From an uncultured Eubacteriales bacterium (GTDB lineage Bacteria; Bacillota; Clostridia; Oscillospirales; Acutalibacteraceae): a DNA stretch of 8,099 nucleotides. A program made the translations under genes and the position numbers. This document shows positions 1 through 7,051 of the stretch, piece by piece (within the stretch, counting starts at the first letter, position 1; each line of letters opens with the position of its first letter). Location: assembly GCA_900321595.1 (NCBI GenBank), contig ONWP01000268.1, positions 1-8,099 on the forward strand. Direction: 5' to 3'. Below the pieces are notes generated by a model, which was not told the DNA's origin, searched no databases, and saw only the letters and a list, made by a program, of their open reading frames with translations.

Positions 1-125
1 CCTGCAGCCGCTTCCGCAGTATTGTTCCACGTGAACACCCCCGCGAACAGTCCGGCATAGCCGAACACCATCACGACCGCCAGCAGGACTGACAGCGCTT
101 TGCGCAGGTTCTTTTTCCTTTCCAT
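1..125 (-). CDS. Secreted protein, N-terminal signal peptide only (partial, runs off left edge)
   Basis: Only the first 41 codons are in the window, so the mature protein and its function are unknown. The translation begins MERKKNLRKALSVLLAVV, a classic Sec signal peptide: a basic n-region (residues 1-9), a hydrophobic core of about 20 residues (10-30), and a small-residue stretch ending TAEAAA (residues 36-41) that could hold a signal peptidase I site. There is no lipobox cysteine. I chose the ATG at 125 because AAAGGGG (134-140) sits 8 bases upstream of it. A second in-frame ATG at 191 has its own AAGGTG site and would add 22 residues (MGHLQELVTDRLADVPLKGE, then TN). The best promoter candidate would start transcription near 195, leaving almost no leader for that upstream site. 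Being a secreted protein is well supported; the exact start is not. Confidence 0.6.
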   Translation of the reverse strand, partial: MERKKNLRKALSVLLAVVMVFGYAGLFAGVFTWNNTAEAAA

Positions 126-201
126 ATTTGTTTCCCCTTTCAGCGGAACATCCGCAAGCCGATCCGTCACAAGCTCTTGCAAATGTCCCATATTGATTCA
201 C

Positions 202-230
202 CTTATATTAACAGAATCACGTACGGTAAA
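202..230 (-). promoter_or_regulatory. Candidate sigma-A promoter for the secreted-protein gene
   Basis: Read on the minus strand, TTTACC (225-230) is followed after 17 bases by TATAAG (202-207), giving 4/6 and 5/6 matches to the -35 and -10 consensus. Predicted transcription start is near 195. It lies in the AT-rich gap 192-320, which stands out from the GC-rich genes. The -10 overlaps the AAGGTG ribosome-site candidate of the upstream ATG at 191, so use of this promoter favours translation from 125. Confidence 0.4.
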
Positions 231-319
231 CGTTGCGTTTTTGTGAACAAAATGTAAATTTGAAGAATTTGTAAACAGATTCAGACATTTTTCGGCATTT
301 TGTACAGCTGTTTTCGGCG

Positions 320-363
320 TAAAAAAGCGCATACCCGCTCCCCTTCCGGGGCAGGATATGCGT
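320..363 (-). terminator. Rho-independent terminator of the recA-recX-rimO operon
   Basis: On the minus strand, a hairpin with outer stem GACGCAT-type pairing (327-333 with 357-363), an inner CC/GG pair, an internal loop and a CCCC/GGGG top (loop TTCC) is followed directly by six T residues (321-326 on the complement). It lies 38 bases after the stop codon at 401, where leftward transcription of the operon should end. The plus-strand reading has only a broken T run (TTATTTT), so it may work weakly in both directions. A smaller CCGCC/GGCGG stem at 381-394 lies between the stop codon and this terminator but has no T tract. Confidence 0.85.
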
Positions 364-400
364 CTTATTTTGTGTTCAGACCGCCGTCAGGCGGCCGCGC

Positions 401-658
401 TCAGATCTGCGCGCGCAGTTTGTCGAACTTCTTGGACTTGCCGGCGAGCAGGCGGAACGAGGCCTCGTTCGGAACGTCGTCCATGCCGGAAAGGATGTAG
501 TTGCGCAGCACGCCCACCAGCACGAAGGGTTTGACGAACGCGCCGTGCAGCACGCTCCAGACCATGACGCCCAGGATCTCCGCGCAGACGATCATCATCG
601 TCGCCGCGTCCGGATTCACAAGGAACGACGGCAGCTCAGAGGTCGAGTCCGCGGTCAA
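401..658 (-). CDS. Hypothetical membrane-protein fragment, possible 5'-truncated gene
   Basis: An 85-residue frame directly downstream of rimO; I do not recognise the family. It has one long hydrophobic stretch, roughly residues 18-54 (AATMMIVCAEILGVMVWSVL, then HGAFVKPFVLVGVL), long enough for one or two membrane passes. A charged tail rich in Lys and Arg follows (residues 64-85, including GKSKKFDKLRAQI). Composition and codon use look like real coding. The only standard start is a TTG at 658 with no spaced Shine-Dalgarno. The frame stays open upstream to a TGA at 770-772, reaching into rimO, with no ATG, GTG or TTG. The upstream codons between rimO's stop and the TTG read like the same protein (ILSRFPAAFETLAAKFAEL). 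I infer either a remnant whose 5' part was deleted against the rimO stop codon, or a gene using a rare start such as CTG (709) or ATC. The operon terminator follows it. Confidence 0.45.
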   Translation of the reverse strand: MTADSTSELPSFLVNPDAATMMIVCAEILGVMVWSVLHGAFVKPFVLVGVLRNYILSGMDDVPNEASFRLLAGKSKKFDKLRAQI

Positions 659-725
659 CTCCGCGAACTTCGCCGCCAGCGTCTCAAACGCGGCGGGGAA
701 CCGGCTCAGGATGATGACGGACCGC

Positions 726-2051
726 TCAGACGACCTTCCCGTAAAGGTCGTAGTCCCGCGCGTCCATGATCAGGACATCCACGATATCGCCGGGCTCATA
801 GTCGCCCAGCGCGGTGAAGTACACGGCGCTGTCGATCTCCGGCGCGTCGCGCCAGCTGCGGCCGTAATAGCTGTCGCTGTAGCCGTCGTAGCCCTCGACC
901 ATACAGGCGACCGTCGAGCCGATGAGCGATTCCTGCCGCTCGGTAAAGATGCGGAACTGCTGCTCCATGACGATCTCGCCGCGGCGCCGCTTCGTCTCGT
1001 CGTCGATCTGATCCGGCATCGCTGCGGCGGGCGTGCCGTCCTCCGCGGAGTACGCGAAGCAGCCGAGCCGGTCAAACCGCGCCTTCTCGACGAAATCGCA
1101 CAGCGTCTCAAACGCCGCCTCTGTCTCGCCGGGGAAGCCCGCGATCAGCGTCGTGCGAAGCACGCAGTCGGGCAGCTTCGCCCGGACGCGGGCGACCACG
1201 TCCAGCAGATAGTCCTCGTCCCCCACCCGGCGCATGGCCTTCAGGATCTCGCCGTCCGCGTGCTGCAGCGGCAGATCGATATATGGCAGCACCTTGTCAA
1301 GGCGCGCGATGGCGTCCAGAAGCTCGTCGGTGACGCGCTCCGGGTAGCAGTAGAGCAGACGGATCCACGCGATCCCGTCCACTGCGTTGAGCTTTTCGAG
1401 CAGCTCCGGCAGCGCCAGACGCCCGTACAGATCCTGCCCGTAGCGGGTGGTGTCCTGCGCGACCACGACCAGCTCCTTCACACCGCCGCGCGCCAGCGTC
1501 TCGGCCTCCGCGACGATCGATTCCATATCCCGGGAGCGGTAAGGACCCCGGATGGAGGGGATGATACAGTAGGAGCAGGCGTTGGAGCAGCCCTCGGCGA
1601 TCTTGAGATACGCCCAGTAGGGCGGGCTGGTCAGCAGGCGTTCGCCCTCCAGCGACAGGTCGGTCTTCGGCGGGAACGATTCGATGACGTCATCCGCCAT
1701 GACGCGGCGCACGGCGTCGACGATGTCGCCGTTGCAGCCGAGTCCCAGCACGGCGTCCACCTCCGGCATCTCCCGGCGAACTTCCGCCTGATACCGCTCG
1801 GCGAGGCAGCCGGTGACAATGATCTTCCGGATGGAGCCGTCCTTTTTCAGCTCCGCCATCTCCAGGATGTTGTCGATGGCCTCCTGCTTCGCGTCGTCGA
1901 TGAACGCGCAGGTGTTGATGATCACCACATCCGCCTCATAGGGCACGTCCACCAGCTCAAATCCGGCCTCGGTCAGCTTGTACAGCATCCGCTCGGCGTC
2001 CACCTCGTTTTTCGGACAGCCCAGCGAGATAAATCCGATCTTAACAGCCAT
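726..2051 (-). CDS. rimO: Ribosomal protein S12 methylthiotransferase RimO
   Basis: 441 residues, normal for the family. RimO is a radical-SAM enzyme with two 4Fe-4S clusters that adds a methylthio group to a conserved aspartate of ribosomal protein S12. The N-terminal methylthiotransferase domain carries the three cluster cysteines C12 (in ISLGCPKNEVDAE, the RimO hallmark), C48 (NTCAF) and C82 (TGCLAERY). The radical-SAM CxxxCxxC motif is C155, C159 and C162 (GCSNACSYC), followed by IRGPYRSR. A TRAM-type domain occupies about 375-441 and ends YDLYGKVV. The LGCPKN motif and lack of a tRNA-type MiaB motif favour RimO over MiaB. The start is the second of two tandem ATGs, 6 bases after GGAGG (2058-2062). 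An open frame extends further upstream but overlaps recX and lacks family similarity. It overlaps the recX end by 11 bases, suggesting translational coupling. Confidence 0.95.
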   Translation of the reverse strand: MAVKIGFISLGCPKNEVDAERMLYKLTEAGFELVDVPYEADVVIINTCAFIDDAKQEAIDNILEMAELKKDGSIRKIIVTGCLAERYQAEVRREMPEVDAVLGLGCNGDIVDAVRRVMADDVIESFPPKTDLSLEGERLLTSPPYWAYLKIAEGCSNACSYCIIPSIRGPYRSRDMESIVAEAETLARGGVKELVVVAQDTTRYGQDLYGRLALPELLEKLNAVDGIAWIRLLYCYPERVTDELLDAIARLDKVLPYIDLPLQHADGEILKAMRRVGDEDYLLDVVARVRAKLPDCVLRTTLIAGFPGETEAAFETLCDFVEKARFDRLGCFAYSAEDGTPAAAMPDQIDDETKRRRGEIVMEQQFRIFTERQESLIGSTVACMVEGYDGYSDSYYGRSWRDAPEIDSAVYFTALGDYEPGDIVDVLIMDARDYDLYGKVV

Positions 2052-2645
2052 CATCGTCCTCCCATCGCTCGAATTGGCGCAGGATGTCCCCGCCGGACCA
2101 TCCCGCGCGCAGCAGCTTCGCGTAGAGCCGCTGCCGTTCTTTTTTATCCTGCGGCACGCCGCCGAGCCGGTCAATCTCGTCCCGGATCGTCTCCTCGGCG
2201 TCCGTCTCCAGTCCGGCGAGCGCTTCCTCGGCGTCCTCGCGGGACACGCCCTTTGCCAGCAGCTCCTGCCGGATGCGTCCCGGCGCCCAGCGCTTGCGCT
2301 CCCACAGCGTGTTCGCGTATTCCCGCGCGAAGGCGGCGTCGTCCAGGAAGCCCAGCGCGCCGCACTTTTCCAGCGCGTAATCCACGGCGTCCCGGTCGAA
2401 TTTGCGCGCCAGCTTGAGGCCCAGCTCCCGGCGGCTGTGGGCGCGCAGCGTCAGCATGCGCACCGCCGACGCGTAAGCCTGCCGCGCGCGGATCTCGGCG
2501 CGCAGGGCGTCGTATTCCTCCGCGGAGAGCGTCTGTCCCTCGGTCACGCCCAGCGAGTACCACATCTCCGCCGTGACGGCGGCGAAGTATTCCTCATCGC
2601 AGTACAGGTAAAACCGACCGCCCTTGCCGGGCTTCGCCGTCAGCG

Positions 2646-2649
<4 letters not shown>
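2041..2649 (-). CDS. recX: Regulatory protein RecX, modulator of RecA
   Basis: 202 residues. RecX binds RecA filaments and limits their extension and recombinase activity. After a variable N-terminal part (1-55), the protein is built of repeated three-helix units. The family signature runs from about residue 57: AYASAVRMLTLRAHSRREL, then KLARKF, the FLDDAAFAREYA segment (101-112), and RKRWAPGRIRQELLAKGV (119-135). Position immediately after recA confirms the call. The recA stop and recX start share ATGA (2646-2649). No good Shine-Dalgarno precedes the ATG, whose upstream region encodes RecA's acidic tail, so RecX is probably made by re-initiating ribosomes and kept well below RecA levels. The C-terminus (EDDDGC) overlaps the rimO start and its ribosome-binding site. 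Confidence 0.93.
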
Positions 2650-3782
<1,133 letters not shown>

Positions 3783-3819
3783 GGGTAAACCGCCCTTCTC
3801 TTAACATTGTTGCCTTTAC

Positions 3820-3848
3820 ATTTTATTACATTAAAGTGTACATTGCAA
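3820..3848 (-). promoter_or_regulatory. recA operon promoter
   Basis: On the minus strand, TTGCAA (3843-3848), a 17-base spacer and TAAAAT (3820-3825) form a good sigma-A promoter, giving a predicted start near 3813 and a 30-base leader. An eight-base A tract (complement of 3852-3859) sits just upstream of the -35 like an UP element, which would suit a strongly expressed gene. The hexamer TACATT (plus-strand reading) occurs three times, at 3817, 3827 and 3839, covering both core elements. I see no GAAC-N4-GTTC LexA box. Confidence 0.7.
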
Positions 3849-3892
3849 GTCTTTTTTTTGACATTTCCGGGAATTGATGCGAGAAATCGGGT

Positions 3893-3921
3893 TTGCATCG
3901 CGCCGCAGGTTGTGATATAAT
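3893..3921 (+). promoter_or_regulatory. Promoter of the HD-domain gene
   Basis: TTGCAT (3893-3898), 17 bases, then a perfect TATAAT (3916-3921). Predicted start is near 3928, giving a leader of about 20 bases. It is back to back with the recA promoter, the two -35 elements being about 45 bases apart. Confidence 0.75.
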
Positions 3922-3947
3922 ACGGTGCGAGAGGAGTGAGGCGAAAA

Positions 3948-4532
3948 ATGGAATCCATTGTCAGCAAAGCCGCGATCTTCGCCGCGAAGGCGCACGACGG
4001 GCAGCGCCGCAAGGCCGGCGGCGGCGCGTATATCCTGCACCCGCTGGAGGCGGCCGTGATCGTCGCCAGCCTGACGGACGACGAGGACGTGATCGCTGCG
4101 GCGCTGCTGCACGACACCATCGAGGACACCGACGTCACCGCGGAGCAGCTTCTGGCGGAATTCGGCCCCGTCGTGACGGATCTGGTCCTGCACGAGACCG
4201 AGGACAAGCACAGGGAGATGTCCCCCGCGGATTCCTGGAAGATGCGCAAGCAGGCGACGCTTGACGCGCTGGAGGCGAGCGGCGACAGGCGCGTCCTGTG
4301 CATGTGGATGGGCGACAAGCTCTCCAACCTGCGCTCCATGCGCCGCGAATACGACGGCCCCGCGTTTTTCGATCACTTCAACCAGAAGGATCCGGCGCAG
4401 CACGCCTGGTACTACCGCGAGATCCTGCGGCTGCTCGCGCCGCTGGGCGATACGGACGCCTACCGCGAGATGGCGGCCATCGTCGACGAGCTCTTCGGCC
4501 GGTACGCGCAGACGGACGGCGCGGCCGATTGA
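3948..4532 (+). CDS. HD-domain phosphohydrolase, MESH1/SpoT-hydrolase-like
   Basis: 194 residues forming a single HD domain like the hydrolase half of RelA/SpoT enzymes, with no synthetase, TGS or ACT domain. Characteristic elements are AHDGQRRKAGG (15-25), the first metal histidine in YILHPLEAA (H31), the HD pair in AALLHDTIEDT (H55, D56, with E59-D60 matching the catalytic ED pair), and the last metal aspartate in MGDKLSNLRS (D123). By family this suggests Mn-dependent removal of the 3'-pyrophosphate of (p)ppGpp or hydrolysis of a related nucleotide. Substrate is inferred, since Clostridial members of this group are mostly untested. The middle section with EDKHREMSPADSWKMRKQ (85-102) and the C-terminal FNQKDPAQHAWYYREILRLL (144-163) are typical of a common stand-alone clade. 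The ATG at 3948 is preceded by GAGG at 6 bases and AGGAG at 11; an in-frame GTG at 3936 lies inside that ribosome site and is less likely. No terminator follows. Confidence 0.85.
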   Translation: MESIVSKAAIFAAKAHDGQRRKAGGGAYILHPLEAAVIVASLTDDEDVIAAALLHDTIEDTDVTAEQLLAEFGPVVTDLVLHETEDKHREMSPADSWKMRKQATLDALEASGDRRVLCMWMGDKLSNLRSMRREYDGPAFFDHFNQKDPAQHAWYYREILRLLAPLGDTDAYREMAAIVDELFGRYAQTDGAAD

Positions 4533-4557
4533 CAAGGCGCGCCCGACGCGCTATAAT
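4529..4557 (+). promoter_or_regulatory. Full-consensus sigma-A promoter of the metallophosphoesterase gene
   Basis: TTGACA (4529-4534), a 17-base spacer and TATAAT (4552-4557) match the consensus at all 12 positions with ideal spacing. The -35 overlaps the stop codon (4530-4532) of the HD gene. Predicted start is near 4564, giving a 26-base leader that carries GGGAGG (4576-4581). The spacer contains a perfect GC inverted repeat, GCGCG-CCCGA-CGCGC (4537-4551). Confidence 0.85.
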
Positions 4558-4589
4558 AACGAAAAAGGTCTATCCGGGAGGAAAACAAC

Positions 4590-5510
4590 ATGACGAAATT
4601 CACAGGCTTTTTTGTCAAGGCGCTGGCGCTGCTGGTCGCCGCGTTCTACCTGATCGGCTCGCCCGCGGCCGTCACCGGCGGCTACCGGGACGAGAAGCCC
4701 GAGGGCACGCTTCTGGCCTTCAACGTCATCAGCGACACCCATATCGAGACGAACAACAAGTTCCGCAAGAACGTCTACATCCGCGAGCTGCGCAACATGA
4801 AGGAGTACTCGCCCGCCGACGACGCGCTGTGCATGCTGGGCGACAACACGATGAACAGCCAGCTCATGGAGCACCTGATCCTCAACGGCCTGACGGACAA
4901 GCTCTTCCCCACCGGCAGACGCATCCTCGTCTGCGGCAACCACGACAGCGGCAACAACGGCGGCTCTTTCAAGCTCAAATACAACCGCTATCAGAACTTC
5001 TACAACTGGTATAACGGCGGCGAGGAGATCGACAGGGGCTGGTTCTCCACCGAGATCAACGGCTACACCTTCATCTGCCTGTGCTCCGAGGAGGACACCG
5101 ACTTCCTCGAGTACGTGTCCCGGGAGCAGTACGACTGGTTCTGCGAGACGCTGAAGGAGGCCGCCGGCAAGGGCAAGCCCGTCTTCGTCCTCAACCACTA
5201 CCCCGAGACATGGATGATCGTCGAGGGCGACGACGAGCTGGACATCCAGGACGAGCTGCTCAAGTACGACAACGTCTTCTACTTCAACGGCCACCTGCAT
5301 CCCGGCGGCCTCTACACCTATAAGAACAGCGACAGCAACTACTCCTTCATGCTGCCGCGCATCACCGAGTGCGACGAGGAGGACGGCGAGACCTACGACT
5401 GCACCGGTCTGGGCCTGAGCGTCTACGTCACCGAAACCGAGGTCATCTTCAGGACGATCAATTTCTACACCGCCGAGCTGGTCAATACGCTGACCGTGCC
5501 GATCGTGTGA
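4590..5510 (+). CDS. Exported calcineurin-like metallophosphoesterase
   Basis: 306 residues. The N-terminus (MTKFTGFFVKALALLVAAFY, then LIGSPAA) is a signal peptide or membrane anchor at about residues 8-27, so the enzyme should act outside the membrane; there is no lipobox. All motifs of the two-metal phosphoesterase fold are present in order: D-x-H in SDTHIE (D49, H51), GDN (84-86), GNHDS (116-120), NHYP (H203) and GHLH (H235, H237). The family cleaves phosphomonoesters or diesters, and the substrate cannot be read from this sequence. The protein is acidic, with Asp/Glu clusters (EEDTDFLEY at about 167, EGDDELDIQDELL at 212-224, ECDEEDGETYDC at 260-271). The ATG follows GGGAGG by 8 bases. 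It is a single-gene unit with its own consensus promoter and terminator, independent of its neighbours. Confidence 0.88.
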   Translation: MTKFTGFFVKALALLVAAFYLIGSPAAVTGGYRDEKPEGTLLAFNVISDTHIETNNKFRKNVYIRELRNMKEYSPADDALCMLGDNTMNSQLMEHLILNGLTDKLFPTGRRILVCGNHDSGNNGGSFKLKYNRYQNFYNWYNGGEEIDRGWFSTEINGYTFICLCSEEDTDFLEYVSREQYDWFCETLKEAAGKGKPVFVLNHYPETWMIVEGDDELDIQDELLKYDNVFYFNGHLHPGGLYTYKNSDSNYSFMLPRITECDEEDGETYDCTGLGLSVYVTETEVIFRTINFYTAELVNTLTVPIV

Positions 5511-5523
5511 ATCCAAAGCGACG

Positions 5524-5551
5524 AAGCCGTCTCACCGGACGGCTTTTTTTG
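5524..5551 (+). terminator. Rho-independent terminator after the metallophosphoesterase gene
   Basis: AAGCCGTC (5524-5531) pairs perfectly with GACGGCTT (5538-5545) around a 6-base loop, followed by a T run (5544-5550). It lies 14 bases after the stop codon. The next promoter's -35 starts right at its end. Confidence 0.92.
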
Positions 5552-5580
5552 TTGCATTCGCGCCGGTTCTCGTATATAAT
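5552..5580 (+). promoter_or_regulatory. fumC promoter
   Basis: TTGCAT (5552-5557), 17 bases, TATAAT (5575-5580). The hexamers and spacing are identical to those of the HD-gene promoter. Predicted start is near 5587; the leader then contains GGAGGG (5596-5601). Confidence 0.75.
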
Positions 5581-5607
5581 GCACTTGAAAAAACTGGAGG
5601 GATCGCC

Positions 5608-6981
5608 ATGAACGCATACCGCATCGAGCACGACACCATGGGCGAGGTCGCCGTCCCGGCCGACCGCTGCTGGGGCGCGCAGACCCAGCGCAGCCTGGAG
5701 AACTTCCCCGTCGGGGACGAAAAAATGCCAAAAGAGATCATCCGGGCGTTCGCGTACATGAAAAAGGCGTGCGCGCTGGCGAACCGCAGACTGAACCCCG
5801 CGCGCATGACCGAGGAGAAGGCAAGCCGCATCGCCGAGGTCTGCGACGAGATCCTCGCGGGGCAGCTCCCGGCGGAGTTCCCGCTTTCCGTCTGGCAGAC
5901 CGGCAGCGGCACGCAGACCAACATGAACGTCAACGAGGTCGTCGCGATCCGGGGCAACGCCCTCGCGGGGAAAAAGCTGCTGCACCCCAACGACGACGTG
6001 AACATGAGCCAGAGCTCCAACGACACCTTCCCCACCGCGATGCACGTGGCGGCGGCGCTGGCGCTGAAAAACGACCTGATCCCGGCAATCGAGTGTCTGC
6101 GCGGCACGCTGCTGCGGCTGGAGGAACAATACGCCGGCGTGGTCAAATCCGGCCGGACGCATCTGATGGACGCGGTGCCGATCGCCTTCTCGCAGGAGAT
6201 CTCCGGCTGGCGCGGGATGCTCGACGAAGCGCTCGTCCAGACGGACGCGGCTGTGGCGCGGCTGACGGAGCTCGCCATCGGCGGGACAGCCGTCGGCACG
6301 GGGCTCAACGCGCCCGCGGGCTTCGGCGACGCGGTCGCGGAGATCCTGACCGAAGAGACCGGTCTGCCGTTCACGTCGGCGAAGAACAAGTTCCACGCGC
6401 TCACGAGTCTTGACCGCATGGCGTTCGCCCACGGGGCGCTCAAGGCGCTGGCGGCGGATATGATGAAGATCGCGAACGACGTGCGGCTGCTGGCGAGCGG
6501 CCCGCGCACGGGGCTCGGCGAGATCCGCATCCCGGAGAACGAGCCCGGCTCCTCCATCATGCCCGGCAAGGTCAACCCGACCCAGTGCGAGAGCGTCACG
6601 ATGGTCGCGGTGCGCGTCATGGGCAACGACGCCGCGGTCGGCTTCGCCGCGAGCCAGGGCAACTTCCAGCTCAACGTGTTCCTGCCGGTGACGGCGTACA
6701 GCTTCCTGCAGTCGGCGCGTCTGCTGGCGGATTCGATCCGCTCCTTCGAGGCGCGGTGCGTCTCCGGGATCGAGCCGAATGAAGCGAAAATGCGCGAAAA
6801 CCTCGAGCGCTCCCTGATGACCGTCACGGCGCTGACCCCGGTCATCGGCTACGAAAACGCCGCGAAATGCGCGAAAAAGGCCCTCGCGGAGAATATCACC
6901 CTGCGCGAGAGCTGCACGCGGCTCGGCCTGCTCACCCCGGCGGAATTCGACCGCCTGTGGAAGCCCGAGGAAATGATCTGA
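5608..6981 (+). CDS. fumC: Class II fumarate hydratase (fumarase C)
   Basis: 457 residues, full length for the oxygen-stable, iron-free fumarases that interconvert fumarate and (S)-malate in the cytoplasm as homotetramers. Visible family elements are the substrate-binding TGSGTQTNMNVNEV (98-111), SQSSNDTFPTAMH (134-146), the catalytic-base region GRTHLMDAVP (182-191, H185), and the superfamily signature GSSIMPGKVNP (314-324) with the catalytic serine on its mobile loop. The wider context ENEPGSSIMPGKVNPTQCES is diagnostic of fumarase, whereas aspartase and argininosuccinate lyase differ on both sides of the GSS. The usual fumarase THLQDA reads THLMDA here, a mild change beside the active site. 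The ATG lies 6 bases after GGAGGG. It is transcribed alone between its own promoter and terminator. Many Clostridia use the iron-sulfur class I enzyme instead, so the class II type says something about this lineage's metabolism. Confidence 0.96.
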   Translation: MNAYRIEHDTMGEVAVPADRCWGAQTQRSLENFPVGDEKMPKEIIRAFAYMKKACALANRRLNPARMTEEKASRIAEVCDEILAGQLPAEFPLSVWQTGSGTQTNMNVNEVVAIRGNALAGKKLLHPNDDVNMSQSSNDTFPTAMHVAAALALKNDLIPAIECLRGTLLRLEEQYAGVVKSGRTHLMDAVPIAFSQEISGWRGMLDEALVQTDAAVARLTELAIGGTAVGTGLNAPAGFGDAVAEILTEETGLPFTSAKNKFHALTSLDRMAFAHGALKALAADMMKIANDVRLLASGPRTGLGEIRIPENEPGSSIMPGKVNPTQCESVTMVAVRVMGNDAAVGFAASQGNFQLNVFLPVTAYSFLQSARLLADSIRSFEARCVSGIEPNEAKMRENLERSLMTVTALTPVIGYENAAKCAKKALAENITLRESCTRLGLLTPAEFDRLWKPEEMI

Positions 6982-7006
6982 AGCGTCCGCGCTTTCTCTA
7001 TAGAAG

Positions 7007-7042
7007 AACGGCTCTCGCCGAAGCGGGAACCGTTTTCTTATT
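7007..7042 (+). terminator. Rho-independent terminator of fumC
   Basis: AACGG (7007-7011) pairs with CCGTT (7030-7034). After one C-A mismatch the stem continues through TC/GA, a T-G wobble and CGC/GCG, closed by a CGAA tetraloop (7019-7022). A T-rich run TTTTCTTATT (7033-7042) follows. It starts 25 bases after the fumC stop codon. Confidence 0.88.
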
Positions 7043-7051
7043 GCGTGAGGC

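Noticed and set aside
239..252. TTTTGTGAACAAAA inverted repeat, resembling a Rex half-site
   Set aside because: Only one TTGTGAA half is present and the arms are A/T homopolymer-like, so it is likely chance in an AT-rich gap.
2052..2174. Upstream-extended rimO start
   Set aside because: The extension would overlap recX by about 130 bases, is not RimO-like, and ignores the well-placed GGAGG before the ATG at 2051.
501..2417. Very long plus-strand open frame (638 codons) antisense to rimO and recX
   Set aside because: Its translation is Arg/Ala/Pro/Val-rich with no recognisable domain, and the opposite strand encodes clear RimO and RecX. Long antisense frames are expected from the codon bias of GC-rich genes.
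3803..3811. AACATTGTT in the recA leader as a LexA site
   Set aside because: The arms are only three bases and the spacer is three rather than four, so it does not match GAAC-N4-GTTC.
3852..3859. T8 run as a terminator for the plus strand
   Set aside because: No stem precedes it and no plus-strand gene ends there. It fits better as an A-tract upstream of the recA promoter.
4551..5516. 321-codon minus-strand open frame antisense to the metallophosphoesterase
   Set aside because: Low-complexity Val/Ala/Glu/Asp composition, while all the phosphoesterase motifs are on the plus strand.
5482..6845. Long minus-strand open frames antisense to fumC
   Set aside because: Compositional shadows of a strongly biased coding strand. 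The sense frame is unmistakably fumarase.
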